Shown: one piece after another, positions 63,526 to 64,000 of the stretch
Layout of the letters: every line of letters begins with the position of its first letter
Numbering within the stretch: position 1 is the stretch's first letter
From: an uncultured Candidatus Actinomarina sp.
GTDB taxonomy: Bacteria; Actinomycetota; Acidimicrobiia; Actinomarinales; Actinomarinaceae
Direction: 5' to 3'
DNA length: 64,000 bases
NCBI GenBank assembly: GCA_902533795.1
Contig: CACAND010000001.1
Location: 174,844-238,843 of the forward strand
Position numbers and translations under genes: made by a program
Notes under the pieces: generated by a model
Databases searched by the model: none
What the model was told of the DNA's origin: nothing
Seen by the model: the letters and a program-made list of their open reading frames with translations, nothing else

Positions 63526-63989
63526 TTTATATCTTGGATTTGAACAAAAAGTCTTCTAGAGCGAGCACAATCTAACTCTACAAAAAATAATCTTTGCCAC
63601 CTGCCAAGAATAATTTCTGAATCTACAACTGGCAATGTTACGGATGTAGATCCTATGATTGAGCCTCTTACATGTGATCTTCCATTAACATTTTCATCCT
63701 CTTGCATATTTTCTGTTCTAAGATCCCAATCATCATGTTCAAAGTACTCATCAGATGGTACAAGTTCTTCTAATTTTCTTTTGAAGTCATTAATGTAACC
63801 CGTTTCTGATTCGTTGATAATTATTGCTGTTGTTGTGTGTGGAGTTGAGATCGTAACTGAACCATGAGCAACACTTGAATTGGATACTAAAAGTTGAATT
63901 TTTTCTGTGAAGTCACAGAATTGATTTGTGTCTTGTGTATCAAAATGTAATGCGTATGTAGCAGATTTGTTAGATGTTGATTTGTACAA
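63522..63989 (-). CDS. YjbQ/UPF0047-family protein
   Basis: A 155-residue protein of the family annotated as secondary thiamine-phosphate synthase. STPHTTTAIIINESETGYINDFKRKLEELVP, HDDWDLRTENM, NGRSHVRGSIIGSTSVTLPV and LGRWQRLFFVELDCARSRRLFVQI are the family blocks, with the conserved HTT, EN and H residues. The physiological role of the family is unsettled. The called TTG start at 63989 is not secure: the frame is open to the window edge and the true start may lie beyond it. Confidence 0.85.
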   Translation of the reverse strand: MYKSTSNKSATYALHFDTQDTNQFCDFTEKIQLLVSNSSVAHGSVTISTPHTTTAIIINESETGYINDFKRKLEELVPSDEYFEHDDWDLRTENMQEDENVNGRSHVRGSIIGSTSVTLPVVDSEIILGRWQRLFFVELDCARSRRLFVQIQDIN

Positions 63990-64000
63990 ATCTACTAATT

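Noticed and set aside
1-64000. CRISPR array, insertion sequence, transposase or integrase
   Set aside because: No regularly spaced repeats, no IS-like inverted ends and no recombinase reading frame were found; insertion is inferred only from tRNA remnants.
1-64000. Assignment to Pelagibacterales, Bacteroidota or Firmicutes because of low GC and GlnII or PTS genes
   Set aside because: The WhiB protein is diagnostic of actinobacteria, and the MpaB-like protein and degenerate GlnR-like regulator agree.

Overview
The window is very AT-rich and tightly packed with short intergenic gaps. A WhiB-family regulator (CX2CX5C plus GIWGG) at 55766-56020 points to an actinobacterium. Eukaryote-like glutamine synthetase II, an MpaB/DUF2236 oxygenase, threonine-rich linkers and leaderless-looking starts (TATAAT-N6-ATG) fit that. 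Low GC, dense packing and a streamlined look suggest a small-genome marine lineage such as the Actinomarinales/Acidimicrobiia; that lineage is inferred, not shown.

Left part (1 to about 40.2 kb): a large mosaic surface-glycan island that changes strand many times. It carries nucleotide-sugar enzymes: gmd + fcl for GDP-L-fucose, rfbF + rfbG + a 4-ketoreductase for a CDP-6-deoxyhexose, a nucleotide-sugar dehydrogenase, a DegT/StrS aminotransferase, a hexapeptide N-acetyltransferase and a sugar N-formyltransferase. With these are about a dozen soluble glycosyltransferases, several GT-C-like membrane proteins, a Wzy-like polymerase, an AsnB-like amidotransferase and an ABC half-transporter resembling PglK flippases. 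The right end of the island abuts tRNA-Phe. Two decayed tRNA-Phe copies in the same orientation (about 36.33 and 38.76 kb) look like old attachment sites left by serial insertions.

Middle (40.3-47.5 kb): genes for tRNA-Phe, tRNA-Asp, tRNA-Lys and tRNA-Arg(UCG) are interleaved with a WbaP/PglC-type initiating sugar transferase, a second Wzy-like protein with a small companion membrane protein, a GT4 enzyme whose reading frame runs into the antisense of tRNA-Arg, and a WecG/TagA-type transferase. This looks like a second, more core-like glycan locus.

Right part (47.5-64 kb): housekeeping and metabolism. It holds argS, a lone Nfu N-terminal domain protein, glnII facing a GlnR-like orphan regulator, an ErpA-type Fe-S carrier, selA-selB, whiB, an NfeD-like protein, a single-domain receiver, a CorC/CNNM protein, a complete mannitol PTS cassette (separate IIC, IIB and IIA, MtlD and its own HPr) under a 25-bp palindromic operator, a redoxin and a YjbQ protein.

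The most interesting unexplained structure is an extracytoplasmic paired-cysteine module (C...C-[IVF]-G ... [FY]-I-G-[ST]) followed by a membrane segment. It is shared by three otherwise different glycan-locus membrane proteins, with a possible fourth, smaller stand-alone version encoded next to one of them.
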